Position numbers and translations under genes: made by a program. Below the pieces are notes generated by a model. It was not told the origin of the DNA and did no database searches. It saw only the letters and a list, made by a program, of their open reading frames with translations. Positions 24,220-36,300 of a DNA stretch of 64,000 bases are shown here, one piece after another. Every line of letters starts with the position of its first letter. Position 1 is the stretch's first letter. Source of the stretch: Aradus depressus (Eukaryota > Arthropoda > Insecta > Hemiptera > Aradidae); the NCBI GenBank assembly GCA_963662175.1, contig OY759219.1, forward strand, positions 46,368,675-46,432,674, given 5' to 3'.

Positions 24220-26828
24220 GGTATTATCCCCCCGCGGTCACCACCAAGGATGTAGGAGGGGGGGGGACTCTTCATTCCCAGTTTTACTTATATAAAACAT
24301 GAAACATATCTCGTTGAGTGGCCGGCAGAATACGGTGTTGTGGTTTTTTCAACATTGTCTATATTTTACACCTTATAATATTCCTTGACAAAACATTTTG
24401 ACGTATGAGTAGTGCGGTAACTATGTCCATCAAAACAACTAAAGTTGCGGCAATACCAGCAATCATTAGTAGGCTCTAGGAACTTCTTAGGATCAGAAAT
24501 TCGTTAATTAATTGATATAAGATGTTCTGCCGGTAACCCATCGTACACCGGTGTTGGGCCCCAAATCACTAAATATGTTTCTTATTTTTGTGTCCATATC
24601 GTAATTATTTGGTAGCAACAACAATTATTTCAATAAAAGAGTGCGGTGCAGTGCGGTGCGGGTCGAGCCTCTTGCGATGGGTTCCGCACTTTACTATTTT
24701 TCCCGTGCTATGTATTAGTGCTAGCTAGGAACAGCAAAACTAATTTTCTTTTCGACATATTCCGACTCTTCTCTCTGTTCCAATTTTTTTTCAGAAATAA
24801 TTTTACTATACTCGATGAAACATATACATATATGTTTAGAATGAGTATGTTGGTAGGATTCATATAACACCCAAAATACATTTGTATGAAACATTTTTTT
24901 TTCTACTACCGACCCACTGGAATTACTACTCCTTAACATGTTGGCACTGTCTGTGGGTCAGCAAGACCCATATCTATTACCAAAGTTTCAATTCTCTTCG
25001 TCAGATGGTTCGATGGTTCTGAGGCTGTGACAGACAATCATCTCACTATAAACCGTTCCATTTTTGCTACCGTTTAGGTTAGGAAACACTTGCAATGTTC
25101 AATCCTGAATCACTTTCATTTTCTTCTCTCGGACTCAACACCTGCTGTATTCCTTTCCTGTTAAATCCGACTAATCCTTCTTCTAATTAACGAAATATAG
25201 AGGCATATATTTACAAATTCACAAAAATAAATACCATTGTGATTTTTTGGTGCCCAACACCGTTTATTAATATTGGCTGAAAGTAAATTCAAAAACTATA
25301 TTTTATAGGTCCGTTATCCTACCAGATCCTTTTATTATCATAAAGCAAACATTATATGTATCAGTAGATTTAAGGTGGTAGCTCTATTAAATCTATTATA
25401 TTATATATCAGCTAAGTATGTAATTATGTACATATTTATATAATAATCATTTACTAATGACAATCTTTGTTTTTTTCCAATTTTCGAAATTTCAATAAGA
25501 TTCTGTATTTCTTTTCATTTTATGTGTGGTGAATTCAGTCCATATTTTATATTTTTCTTGATGAGTATGATGTTCTTCGTTTTTTGATAATTGATAGGTT
25601 GATCATTTTATTTTAAATTGAACTGCAGTTCTTCAAAAGAATTTCTATGGTGTTTTAATGAACCAGGATTATGTCAAATTTGAAAATACGAAAGTCCTTT
25701 GAAAAAAAAATGTTTTTTCGGGATCAAAAATAAAATTTAGGTTAATTTCCAGGACATTAAAAAAAAAAAAAAAAAAAAAAAATGAGGCAGTGAGAGATAG
25801 ATTCTATTGCAAATAGTTAGAAAACATTGTTACTAAAATTAAAAAAAAAGAAAAGACATGTTTGTAAATAATTATCGATGAAAAGTTTTAGAAGCACAAT
25901 AATTATTAATAACACAATATTTACATTTAAAAAAAATGAAAAATGTCAGTATCATAAAATATATATAATTAATTTTGTTTTTAACCTTTTTTTCCCGAAT
26001 TTGCTTCAACTTGTTCAAGAATTGTGAATTTATCTTGATTCAATGTATAATAAATATAATTTTATATTTTAACATTGAAAATGTTCATCGAAGTTGTTCA
26101 ACTTTTTGGAAGCGAATGTGTTCTTCGTGGTTTGGCTTTTGGCAATACTTGAATAATATAAATATATTTTTTTAGTATTAATAATTTATTGATATTTATA
26201 ATAATAATTAAATTATTAACTCATATATTTGGCACAATCTGAATAATCCGCCTAAAGGAAGAATTGAGAACAATTTGCACAAAAAATTGTTCATATTTCC
26301 TTTTATTGTAGTATCCACATTTCTGTATTTAAAATATTTTTGAGTTTACTTATAAATAAACTTATTTTTTATTATTTATTTGCTAACAGTTTATGAGTGA
26401 TGTTTTGAAATTTTCAGTATTTATTTTCTTTCTGTGTGATTATTTATACATTTTTTATTTTTCTTTTAAGTTCTAGATAGTTTTTTTTTTATTATGAATA
26501 AAAATAAAATAAATGAATATGATTTTAAGAAGTTATGTGTTTGTTTGGTGTGATACATCGTACAGCCCTTCCTGTCCCAGCTGCCATCCCTCAAAGTCCT
26601 GCATCAGTCGGTCTCTCACTGGTCCAATGTTGTCTCTTTTGGGTCATCGACATGTCCGTCGTCTTTCGGTTATTAACAACTCCTTTTTTTGTACGAAATG
26701 AGCTTTCGCGGCGCGGTGCTCATCCGGTCGTAAATACCTACAGGAACTGTCACCGGGGATCGTTCAAATATTTATATATAGGGTGTTTTATGACCATGGC
26801 TATAACTTTCTCAATTTTCTGTCATATA
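24220..26828. other. Intergenic DNA without recognised genes
   Basis: AT-rich with homopolymer A runs (25759-25783). A short GC-richer patch at 26560-26760 has overlapping frames of 62-100 codons but no recognisable motif and no supporting splice context. Nothing callable. Confidence 0.5.
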
Positions 26829-26971
26829 TCTATATAATAAAAATGACGTGCCTATTTTTGCTAAGCGCAAAACTCGAGAACGGCTGGACCAATTCGGCTA
26901 ATTTTTTTTTTCAAATATTCGTTGAAGTCCGAGGAAGGTTCTTATGAAGAGAGTTCTAGCGGTCAACTGGA

Positions 26972-26990
26972 GGGGGGGGGGGGGGGGGCT
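26972..26990. repeat. Poly(G) run in Helitron-like tract
   Basis: A G homopolymer replaces the usual 7-base G run of the repeat unit, suggesting slippage. Confidence 0.8.
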
Positions 26991-27496
26991 AAGCACAAAA
27001 TTGCTCTAGCGCATTAACGGATGGACGGATTATCATGAAATTTCACATGTAGAATTCTTAAAATCCAAGTTAAAAAATAGGCTATGTGCCGTCCATAAAT
27101 TTTGCACGGTAGGGGGGGTTGTAAGGGGGGCCTAAATATAAAGATAGTGCTAAGTCATTAACGGATGATCGGATTGTCATGAAAGTTTTTATGTACTTTT
27201 CTTAAAGGCCAAATTGAAAAATACGCTATGTGACATTTCAAAATTTTGAAAGGGAGGGGGGGTTATGGGGGGGGGGAATTAAAATCAATTAGTTTCTCCT
27301 TTCTCCGGAGCGAACTGCACAAATAATAACAAAGTATCCAGATGATCTAAAATTAGTGTCAAGTAAAGTGCATTCATTTATGCTTAGCCCCTCCCCCGCT
27401 CTCGTTCAAATTTTTGAGATCTCACATAGTGTATTTTTCTATTTCGCCTTTAAAAATACTACATGTGAAAGTCCAAGACAATCAAAAAATAAATTT

Positions 27497-27860
27497 GAGC
27501 ACGTCGTCCTTCGGATTGGACTTTACGCTATGATCGAGGGCCTTTTCGAATGTCAGGTACTCGATAATGAGTCGAATGTTATGTATCTAAACCTGGGTAG
27601 TTGAAATTTCATTTACGTTAAAAATAACTTGAGCACGTCGTCCTTCGGATTGGACTTCAAGCTATGATCGAGGGCCTTTTTGTATGTCAGGTACTGGATA
27701 ATCATTCGTATGTTATGTTTCTAAACCTGGGTAGCTGAAATTTCACTTAGGTTAAAAAAACCTTGAGCACGTCGTCCTTCGGATGGGACTTTCCCGATAT
27801 ATTTGAATCTGTCTATCAGTTTTAACTAATATTAAGCCTATAAACCGTTAAAAAGCGAGA
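27497..27860 (+). repeat. 134-bp tandem repeat derived from SINE family 1 body
   Basis: gagcacgtcgtccttcgg recurs at 27497, 27631 and 27765. Each of the first two units reads through atgtcaggtactcg or its variant to ctaaacctgggtag, the order of blocks in the SINE copy at 10039 (cacgctgtccttcgg... tcaggtactcgtt... taaacctgggtag). The third unit diverges after gggactttcccgata. Confidence 0.85.
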
Positions 27861-28157
27861 AATTTGAAGAATGGGATTTATCCCGACTTTTTTCGAAAAA
27901 CATTTTTATTTCGATTTTTGTGTAGGATTCAGATATCCCGGTTGTTCATCAGTTTTAACAAATATTAAATCTAAAAACCGTTTAAAAGCTAGAAATTTGA
28001 AGAATGGAGTCTACCGAGCTCAGGATCGCCATTTAGAAATCTAGCCAAGTCACTTAAGTGAGATGTTTTATTCGAGAAAATAAAAATAAATTTGGAATTT
28101 CACATGTAGTATTCTTAAAGGCCAAATTAAAAAATACGCATAAATACAAAAAAAATA

Positions 28158-28367
28158 CATGAGCCCGACTCTACTGTGGGGGTCCTAAATTTTGCCTACC
28201 CTAAATTTTTATTCACCTAGGACAGGGGTCTTTAACGAGTACTCGGGACCATAGCTTACGTCGCATCCGAAGGACGGCGTGCTCAATGTTTTGCAAGATA
28301 ACACTTTGAACTCGCGGTGTTGAGCTCAGTAAGCAAGTACGCATACCACTGAGCTACCGGCGCCTTC
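28158..28367 (-). mobile_element. SINE family 1 copy, reverse, 3'-truncated
   Basis: It starts within the body (catgagcccgactctactgt) and ends with the tRNA head complement (accactgagctaccggcgcc). An internal deletion removes part of the region before the B box. Confidence 0.85.
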
Positions 28368-28467
28368 TATTTAGACTATATGTATATTTTGGTGGAATTA
28401 GAATGTATAAGGCTCAGACCAGTTTGTTTTTTCTTGTTTGTACATGGCCCGTTTTTTTTCCCCCTCG

Positions 28468-28650
28468 TGTACGATGCATATTAGCCATGTCACTGTGTTA
28501 TCTAGTTATTTACGACATCCATGGCCCCGGAGAGGAGTCTATCTACGAAATTAAACACTCCCGGACGGGATTCGAACCTGCAAACCGTGGTGAGACCATG
28601 CGACCAAAGCCTTATGCTCTAGCCCGCATGGCCACCATGGCTCCCAGATA
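28468..28650 (-). mobile_element. SINE family 2 copy
   Basis: gtacgatgcatattagccat, tttacgacatccatggcccc, and the tRNA-like head complement with B box gggattcgaacctgcaaacc ending in ggccaccatggctccc. It pairs with the copy at 15130-15304. Confidence 0.75.
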
Positions 28651-28763
28651 GCCTGTTGCTAGTAACTACTTCAGTTGATGCGATGACCCATCATTTTTAA
28701 AAAATCAACTCATGAAGAATTTTGTTGGGTTGCGGGTAGTTAAGCCACAGAATAACTTAATAT

Positions 28764-29023
28764 ATGAAGGGTTGAAAGCCATAGTGGTGAAAGTAAATTT
28801 TTTTGTATTCTTGACTTAGGTTTTTTACGAAAGCTTATAGGCATAACTGTTGAGAGGAAAAGTGAAGTAAGTCCTAGTTTACTTTACTAGCCGACAGAAT
28901 GCAAAATTTTCCAGACATGTGAACGGAACAGCTGTTTTGATAGCAGTAATAGTGGGTGTGAGCCTTTGGTTTCTCATAATGAACCTATAGTGACTTACAC
29001 CACTATGGCTTTCAACCCTTCAT
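28764..29023. mobile_element. MITE with about 28-bp inverted ends
   Basis: Left atgaagggttgaaagccata(gtggtg) and right (cacc)actatggctttcaacccttcat are complementary. Interior has no coding frame. Flanks are TATA-rich on both sides, so the target duplication is ambiguous. Confidence 0.75.
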
Positions 29024-29129
29024 GTATATATCTATATAAAGTTAAAGCCAGTTAATGTCTCATCAGAACTATTGTCTAAGCGGCAAAATTTCTTTCTTTC
29101 TTCAAAGAGTAATTATTACTATTGCACTC

Positions 29130-29420
29130 TTCAGTGGAAGCAGTTCCTCTAGTATCCGCATCTACATCTATCGAGGGTGGAGAAGTTGATTCGGGAAGAA
29201 ACAATTCTGTAAGATACCGCTAGAGGGTTTTTGTGTACTTTAGATCACAATTACTGCCATCTAGCGAGGATGCCGAGAAGTTAATTCGAGAGGAAACATC
29301 TCTGAGTTACCGCTAGATGGTTCTGGTGTACTCTGATCACTACTACTGCTATCTAGCGACGATGCTCAGTAGTTAATTGGAGAGAATACTATTCTTAGTT
29401 ATAGCTAGAAGGTTCTACTA
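29130..29420. repeat. Degenerate repeat, about 95-bp period
   Basis: taccgctaga begins near 29215 and 29309 with a decayed version near 29400; each unit also has actgccatctagcga (or variant) and agttaattcgagagg (or variant). The rest of 29024-30190 holds nothing recognisable. Confidence 0.7.
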
Positions 29421-30193
29421 CAATATTCACTCTTATTTGGACTGGGACAGAGATGAGATGCATCAAGATTAAGTGTAGCTTAATAAAAGTTTAATTGAGA
29501 TAATCACTCTTCATGAGCGGATCCAGAGGGGGGTGTAGAAATACAGTTAGGGACATTGTCATTATGCCAAGTCTTTCAACAAGAATCATTACACTTATTA
29601 TTTATTTTAAAATACGTAAATTAACAAAAAGATAACTTGTCATCATCTTCCCAATCCTTCCTTAAAAAATCAATGGTAGAAATACTGTAACCTTTTAATC
29701 GCGATATGATTCAGTGATTGGTTTTTTACTTTTCAAGAGAGAAATTTAAATTTGAAACATCAAATATTTTGATTATATTGAAAATCATGAAAAATAATTA
29801 AAATTATCTTCAGAACAAAATTCAGCATGGAAAATTCCTAAATCCCTAGTTATATAAATATGTTGGATAAAAAAGTGTATAAGTAAAATTATAAAGTGAA
29901 GAATAATTATAAATTAAACTTAATCTATTTTGTCTCATAAATATGCCCTTAAAAGTCCTTTTAAAAGGTGTTGGAGGGGGGGAGGAGTGACTGCCCCCTT
30001 CGGGATCCGCACCTGATTCTTACAAAACTCAGCCTTAGACCATACTCGTATATGTTATTCTGTGGCCTAGACCAAATTTCAATTATTGATACTTATCTTT
30101 TAAATATTAATAATAAAAAAATAGACTGCAGACAGACATCTGTTTATATATTTGTACAAGGTTAAAACAACAATTAATACGCCTTCTCATAAA

Positions 30194-30199
30194 TTTATT
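30194..30199 (-). terminator. ABCE1 polyadenylation signal
   Basis: TTTATT on the + strand, i.e. AATAAA on the - strand, 62 bases after the ABCE1 stop codon. Confidence 0.7.
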
Positions 30200-30260
30200 A
30201 AAAACTAAGAAATAAAGAAAAAATATCTTATAAAAATTCGGAGTACAATAAATATACAAC

Positions 30261-30308
30261 TTAATCTTCCAGGAAGAAATATTGGCCAGCTCTTTTCTGT
30301 TCCACGTC
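30261..30308 (-). CDS. ABCE1: ABCE1 last coding exon
   Basis: Sixteen codons after a ttttcag acceptor: [15 protein letters not shown] and TAA. Human ABCE1 ends with DVEQKKSGNYFFLDD, so this very short exon is secure although it is invisible to an ORF scan. Confidence 0.95.
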   Translation of the reverse strand, partial: DVEQKRAGQYFFLED

Positions 30309-33300
30309 CTGAAAACAAAAATGGATAATAATAAATCAATAAAATGTCATGTAAAAACGCTACACAGCTGGTTGTTAAGCGGTGTGTTGGCAGGCTTCAC
30401 ACAACTCTAATGAATGCCCATAGGATATATCGATAGGAAATTTCATATTTTAGTTCATAACTCCATGAGGACAATATGAATGAAAATATCGCACCCGTCG
30501 TAGAATAAAGGTACAAATCAAAAATTGGGTTTGTTGGCAAATCAACATTAAAGTTTTTGTTCTACACTTTCGACTACCTCCTCATTTAAGCGCCACCACG
30601 AGTTTGTCCGCACATTTTGTGAGGAACAAAATCGTGGTGGCATTTAAATGAGGAGGTAGTCAAAAGCGTAGATTTCCCAACAAATTCAATTTTTGAGTTA
30701 TCTTTATTCTACGACGGGTGCGAAATAAGTTTATTTACACATGGACTTACAAGACATTGGACCGTCTGTCAGGAGGACCCCATGAGGGCAATAGCTGTTA
30801 AAGTTCAGAGAAATCGACCGAAGAGAAGGGGGTTCAGGGGAGGGGGCTCGACTTAGAAACCCTAACAACTGCCGATGTAACGAATTATCGACACAAGATT
30901 TAGTATGACGATTTAGAAGCCCTTATACAAGTCAACTATTGATTATTAGCGCAAACGTTCGACTGGTATTGGAGTTTAATTGATTAATTCAAAAGTTAAT
31001 TGAATTATTCTTTCTGGGGAAGTATATTGCAAGTAATTCGCCGCTAACTTTATCCTTCTTTAGTCACCTGCATTTTTGTTATTATATTATCAATAATGAG
31101 TAACTAATTAATTTTTTCATTATATTCTGTTAGGCCCTGTAGAAGGAAATAAATAGTTTCCGAAACGTCGCCCAAATTCTGAATTTTCTTCTTTACACTA
31201 CAGAAACTCGATTTCCCACATTATTAAATTGGTGTCTTGACTGGGGCAGTGAGACGACTCACCTTGACAGAGTTGGCCTTGTTGATCCGAGGTCTGAAAT
31301 TGTTGGGGTCTCTCCGGAAAGTGATCTCCAGGACCTGGAGGAACCGGTTCATCCCGGCGAGGAGGCTCTGCGGAGTGTTGGCTTTAGTCTCTACGGAAGG
31401 CATGCCCTCGAACACGATCACTCGGTCTGACAAGTAGGTGGCCATGATGAAATCGTGCTCCACCACGAACCCCGTCTTCTTCGCGTGCAGGATGAACCTA
31501 CACATAAACCAGCCATTACTATTACTTCTTTGCTCACCTTTACCAACAACAATTTGTTTACGCTCAAAGATTAATCTCATTGCACTTATCTTTTTTCGTG
31601 AAATCGTTTCCACAATTTTAGAATGATGAGACAAACAGTATTATTTTTTTCACATTGGTAGTCAACAAATCGAGTTTATACATTTCCACTTCTCTGCCGT
31701 CTCTTTGAGTAGAACAATAGTGACATTTAAAAAAAGTGATTTTTATGTATTGTTTTGCTTTGAATTTGTTAAATCATGTTGATTATTTGTGTATACAGTA
31801 AAATTTATCATTTTAATGGGGATTTAATATGCGCAAACAGTTTTATATGAAGTTGGGAAAATACTGAGTGGGCGCAACTCGTGCTTATTACTTTCAACAA
31901 CCAAATCCGCCTATTTTCGCAAATACTAGAATAGCCAGAAATAAGATTGAAGCGACAGGAAGGAGCGGTGGTATCCACTGTGCAGAGTGCAGCACATGTT
32001 CCCATCATGTCTCTTATTGTGCTTAAACTTGAATATGTTATCATTTGAGGAAGGGAGGGGGGGGGGGGGGGGGGGGGGGGGAGTTAAACCAACGTCCTGT
32101 CGCCACACTCCACGTTACTCTTGTCCAAAAGATTAAAACAAAGAAGCAAAGAAAGTTCTTTATACCATCTTATCAGAAACCTCATTTTTTTGCCTTTATT
32201 CTATTTCAGGTACGTCTCTAATTTAAAATTTAGTTATTTAATGAGTAATAACTATAAATGGCAGAAAGTATTATTTCAAATGATAACATATTCTTCTAAT
32301 TTGTTAATTATGTTATTCGACAAAAAGTTTAGGTAGTAATTAATCGTGAGACGTGGAGAAAAATATATTTATATATCTCGTCTCTTATCGCCACCTATAT
32401 TAGTTTTGACATTTCTAGAACTTGGCGAATGGTTTTGTCTTCGTAGTGTTATTTTATTATACTGTTAACCATTTGTGATTAGATTCAAGTTGACAATAGG
32501 AGACAGACAGTCTGTATATATACACGCAGACCTATCGGCCAACTGCCGCAAGTCTATAGAACATGATGGATGTGTATCACAGAAAAATAGTTATATTTGC
32601 CTACCTAGACCAATAACTAACATGATCAAGGCCAGGGGTGTTCTTATACTCCGAGACACATATTTTTGTAGTTTTATGTTACCCCAAAATTACAAAATTA
32701 GGTAAAGCAAAACAAAGAGATACAGAGAAGGCCAGTTACACCGCCCATTTAGATGTAACACGAGTGAATACCTCACCTAGTTCACTTATTCTTTCATTTT
32801 TATTTTCAATTATTGTTTAATTTTTATTCTACTGTTTTGTAAAAGCCGCGATGTAGTAGGCTTTTCTACGATGAGCATACAAGTGAATTTAAAAAACTGT
32901 ATTTACAAAAAAGAACAAACATAACTAGGTGTGCAATACATTCTGCTGTTTGCAAAAACTGAGCTGAGTCAGGCATATCTGTATAAAAAAAACTCAGTTA
33001 TTGTTTTAATAATTATCAGTAACTTCTCACCTTGTATGTTCTTTATGAATATATTAATACTTTAAATAGATTTCAATTGAATTCAATGGATTTTTTCTAG
33101 CCTTTTTGTAGACAACAGCTGTGAATATTTTTATAGAAAAAAAGTCAAAGTACTTTAGAACATTGAAAAAAACGTCTCAAAAGAAGTGGTGTCCGATGGT
33201 AAACCGAAAAGGGCTTCGCCCGGATTTTTACATTTGAAATAGAAAAATTCTATTTTGCGCAAGAATTTTGTCTCTCAATTTCGGTGATTATTCCTCCGTG

Positions 33301-36300
33301 GTATGTTTGATTTCAAATTTTTTTAGTAGTCACCGTGTCCACTACCATCGTGGCAAATTTCAATGTGATCGGTAAAGGGGTTTAGAAGGAGTACGAGTAC
33401 AACAAAATACATGAGTCACCTAAGAAAGAGCTTCGTAAATTCAGCTCAATTAACTTGATTCTAATGAACGTCAAATCAACCGAATAGAACCTGACATATG
33501 TACTTAATTTCTTAGTTGAACGCACAGGAGAACACTACCACATCGATAATCAAATCCACAGTTTTAGATCTATTGAACAATTAGTTAAAAGGTACTTGCG
33601 CACCACACCAATAACCAGTAGGAAAATTGAATTTAAAACAAATCCAAATGTATTTATTTATTATTTACATAAACATTTAAAGTCCCACAAGAACGACACG
33701 CCCCGATTGTCAGCCAAATCGACCAAAGGGAAGAGAGGGATTAATGGTGAGGTTAAACTCACAAACTCTAATAACTGCTGTTAAATGAATGTACCGATAT
33801 AGAATTTCATGTGTGAATTCAGAACCACATAAGAACGACGCAGACTAATTTTCAGCGAAATCGGCCGAAGAGAACGGGGGATCAGAGGGGAGGGCTCAAC
33901 TCTATAACTGCCGAATGATGTTGAAGGATCGGGACATAGTTGCACTGTATCGGCATGGTTCACTGGCGTGGTGGAGAGAGGGCTATGAGAACGGGGGATC
34001 AGAGGGGAGGGCTCAACTCTATAACTGCCGAATGATGTTGAAGGATCGGGACATAGTTGCACTGTATCGGCATGGTTCACTGGCGTGGTGGAGAGAGGGC
34101 TATGAGAACGTTCAACTCCTGGCCTCTCATACAGTAACATTTTATATTTACTAATGTATATTAAACCTTGTATCTGTATGTATAGAGTTAGTTATTTTGA
34201 CTCATGCCCGGGCTTTAGCTACGAAGTCATATCGCCTACTACCAGAGCGCTCTTTCGTCACTCTGGTGGAGATGAGCCCGACTCTACTCTGGGAGCCCTA
34301 AATTTTACCTACCTAGGTTTATTCACCAAGGATAGGGGTCTTTAACGAATACCTGACAACGCATAGGCTCAGAACCATCGCTTAACGTCCCATCCGAAGG
34401 ACGGCGTGGTCAAGGTTTTTCCAACTCCCAGATAAAAAATTTAAGGGCCTCGGCCGGGTTTCGAACCCGCGATCTTGAGCTCAGTAAGCAGGCACGCATA
34501 CTATTGCGCTCCATATGTGTAGATGTACTCTGAGAAGAAAATAAGCAGCAGGAAGACAACGCAGATATTTCTTATCCCACAAAAGATATTGTAGAGAAAT
34601 AAGAAATAAATATCTAACATTCTCAATCACCAACGTTTTTAATTCTAGTTTAAGCCTTATTTGTTCCAGTGATTATTACCTGACCTGCCATATTAAAAAA
34701 AAAAATGTACTTCTACTTCAAAATGGAGACTTCGGGAAGTTTCTAGTAAATATATTTTTTATCGGGAAGTTTGTAGTAAATATATTTTTTATAAGTCAAT
34801 ATGATTTATACACAAATAATACCAAATAGTTTAGCATTAACAGCCGACAAAAACTAGTAATAATCGGCCGGCTAGAAATGGCAGGACTTGTTACTTTAAG
34901 AATGGAATGGTTTGGTTAAGTACTGTGGGTACGCACCTCTTGATGACTTTTGCAGCGACAAGACGCTGTTCCGAGTCAAGGTAGGCGGAGGGTTCGTCGA
35001 TGAGATAAACGTCGGCCGGCTTCCCAAGACAAAGCGCCAGAGCCACTCGCTGCAGTTCTCCCCCAGACAGGTTCTGTACTTCCTGGTCCATAATGTCATC
35101 TATCTTGAGAGGTTTCATCACATCCGTCACAAACTACAAAAGAGACAAGACAAACAACCAACTGTCACAGACTAGATATGAGATTCTATGTTATGTATCG
35201 GAGTTCTTCAAGAGAGGACGGCTACTGTTTCCAATGTGATCCAGAAAAATACTATTTCTAGGCGTACAAGACACCCTATATAAGTTGTGGATAAAGAATG
35301 AAGAAGATGAAAGACTACGAAAATATAAATGTGAAACTATAAAAAAAATTAAGTAATTTCAAGAAAACTACCACAAAAAATGAGCAGATCGAGTATTTTT
35401 CGAAAATAAATATGTTATTTTCACGTTATGAATAACTTCAATTTCGATTTTAGAGATTTTTTAAAAATTTTACTCAGCTACTATTGCCTTATTCTCTTCA
35501 AAATCTCAAAATTGAAAAAAACTTAGACAAAGTAAGGTACCTTCTTTCCTTCTGATGGTTCACATAACTTCGACTTTAACATAAACTGACGTATCGGATT
35601 TTTTGCAATTTTTCAGGAGAGCATTTCGTAGATTTGGCTCTACTTATGCTTTCACTATTCTGAAATAGTTTTTGTAATTACGAAGTACAGTATTATCACT
35701 CACACTTCTTCGTGCGATGTACACATTGGCAGGACACCTAAATAGGATACGCCAAAAAAATTTCAGTTTATAAATTCGTCAAAAATCTGGGAAGAGATAA
35801 GCTACTTCGTGAGAACACAGACCACAGGTACACTAACAAGATGTACTGAATAGCTGGACCCTGCAATTTTGGCAACTGTCACTCCGGAATAAAAAGAAAG
35901 AGATAAATATCAAAACGACTTTTGTCCAATAACTCAAATTAAAAAAAAAAAACTTTCACGCTTAATCACTCATTTTTCTCAAATCCTGAATAGCCATAGT
36001 TAGAATACAGTAAAAATATGGAATCAACTCTTTGACAAGTTTTGAAAAGTTTGTTTGGACTTTGGACGCCATATGGAAAGTAAAGGCAAATTTTATGTTT
36101 TTGTACACCTATAAAAGAAAGAAGCCACTGAAGGATGGTAGTGAGTTCCAGAGCTCCAGACGATAACTAAACTGTTGTCCCAAGTCAGGTATCAACTCCA
36201 CATATGAGGTTGGCTCCTTACTCTTCAAGTTAATTTCAAATAACAGAGGGATGAATGTGAGTGACGTAGACTTTCCTCGTTCCTCCCCCAAACCGCGTTA

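Larger units (their letters stand above)
26829..28157 (+). mobile_element. Helitron-like tract (5' end present, 3' end not found)
   Basis: It begins A|TCTATATAATAAAAATG, similar to the A|TCTATATTAATAAAGCTG start of the Helitron at 50694. It then carries the family's tandem unit: gattatcatgaaatttcaca, a G-run, gttgtaaggggggcctaaat. The unit sequence returns at 28094-28140 after the 134-bp repeat block. A SINE follows at 28158. The terminal hairpin and CTAG were not found. Confidence 0.6.

Noticed and set aside
24880..25060. TTAA-bounded short inverted piece near ctgtgggtcagcaagaccc
   Set aside because: Considered as a piggyBac-like end, but no matching second end or TTAA pair was found.
26513..26837. 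62- and 100-codon frames in a GC-richer patch
   Set aside because: Two frames overlap, neither has a domain I know, and no splice sites connect it to another exon.
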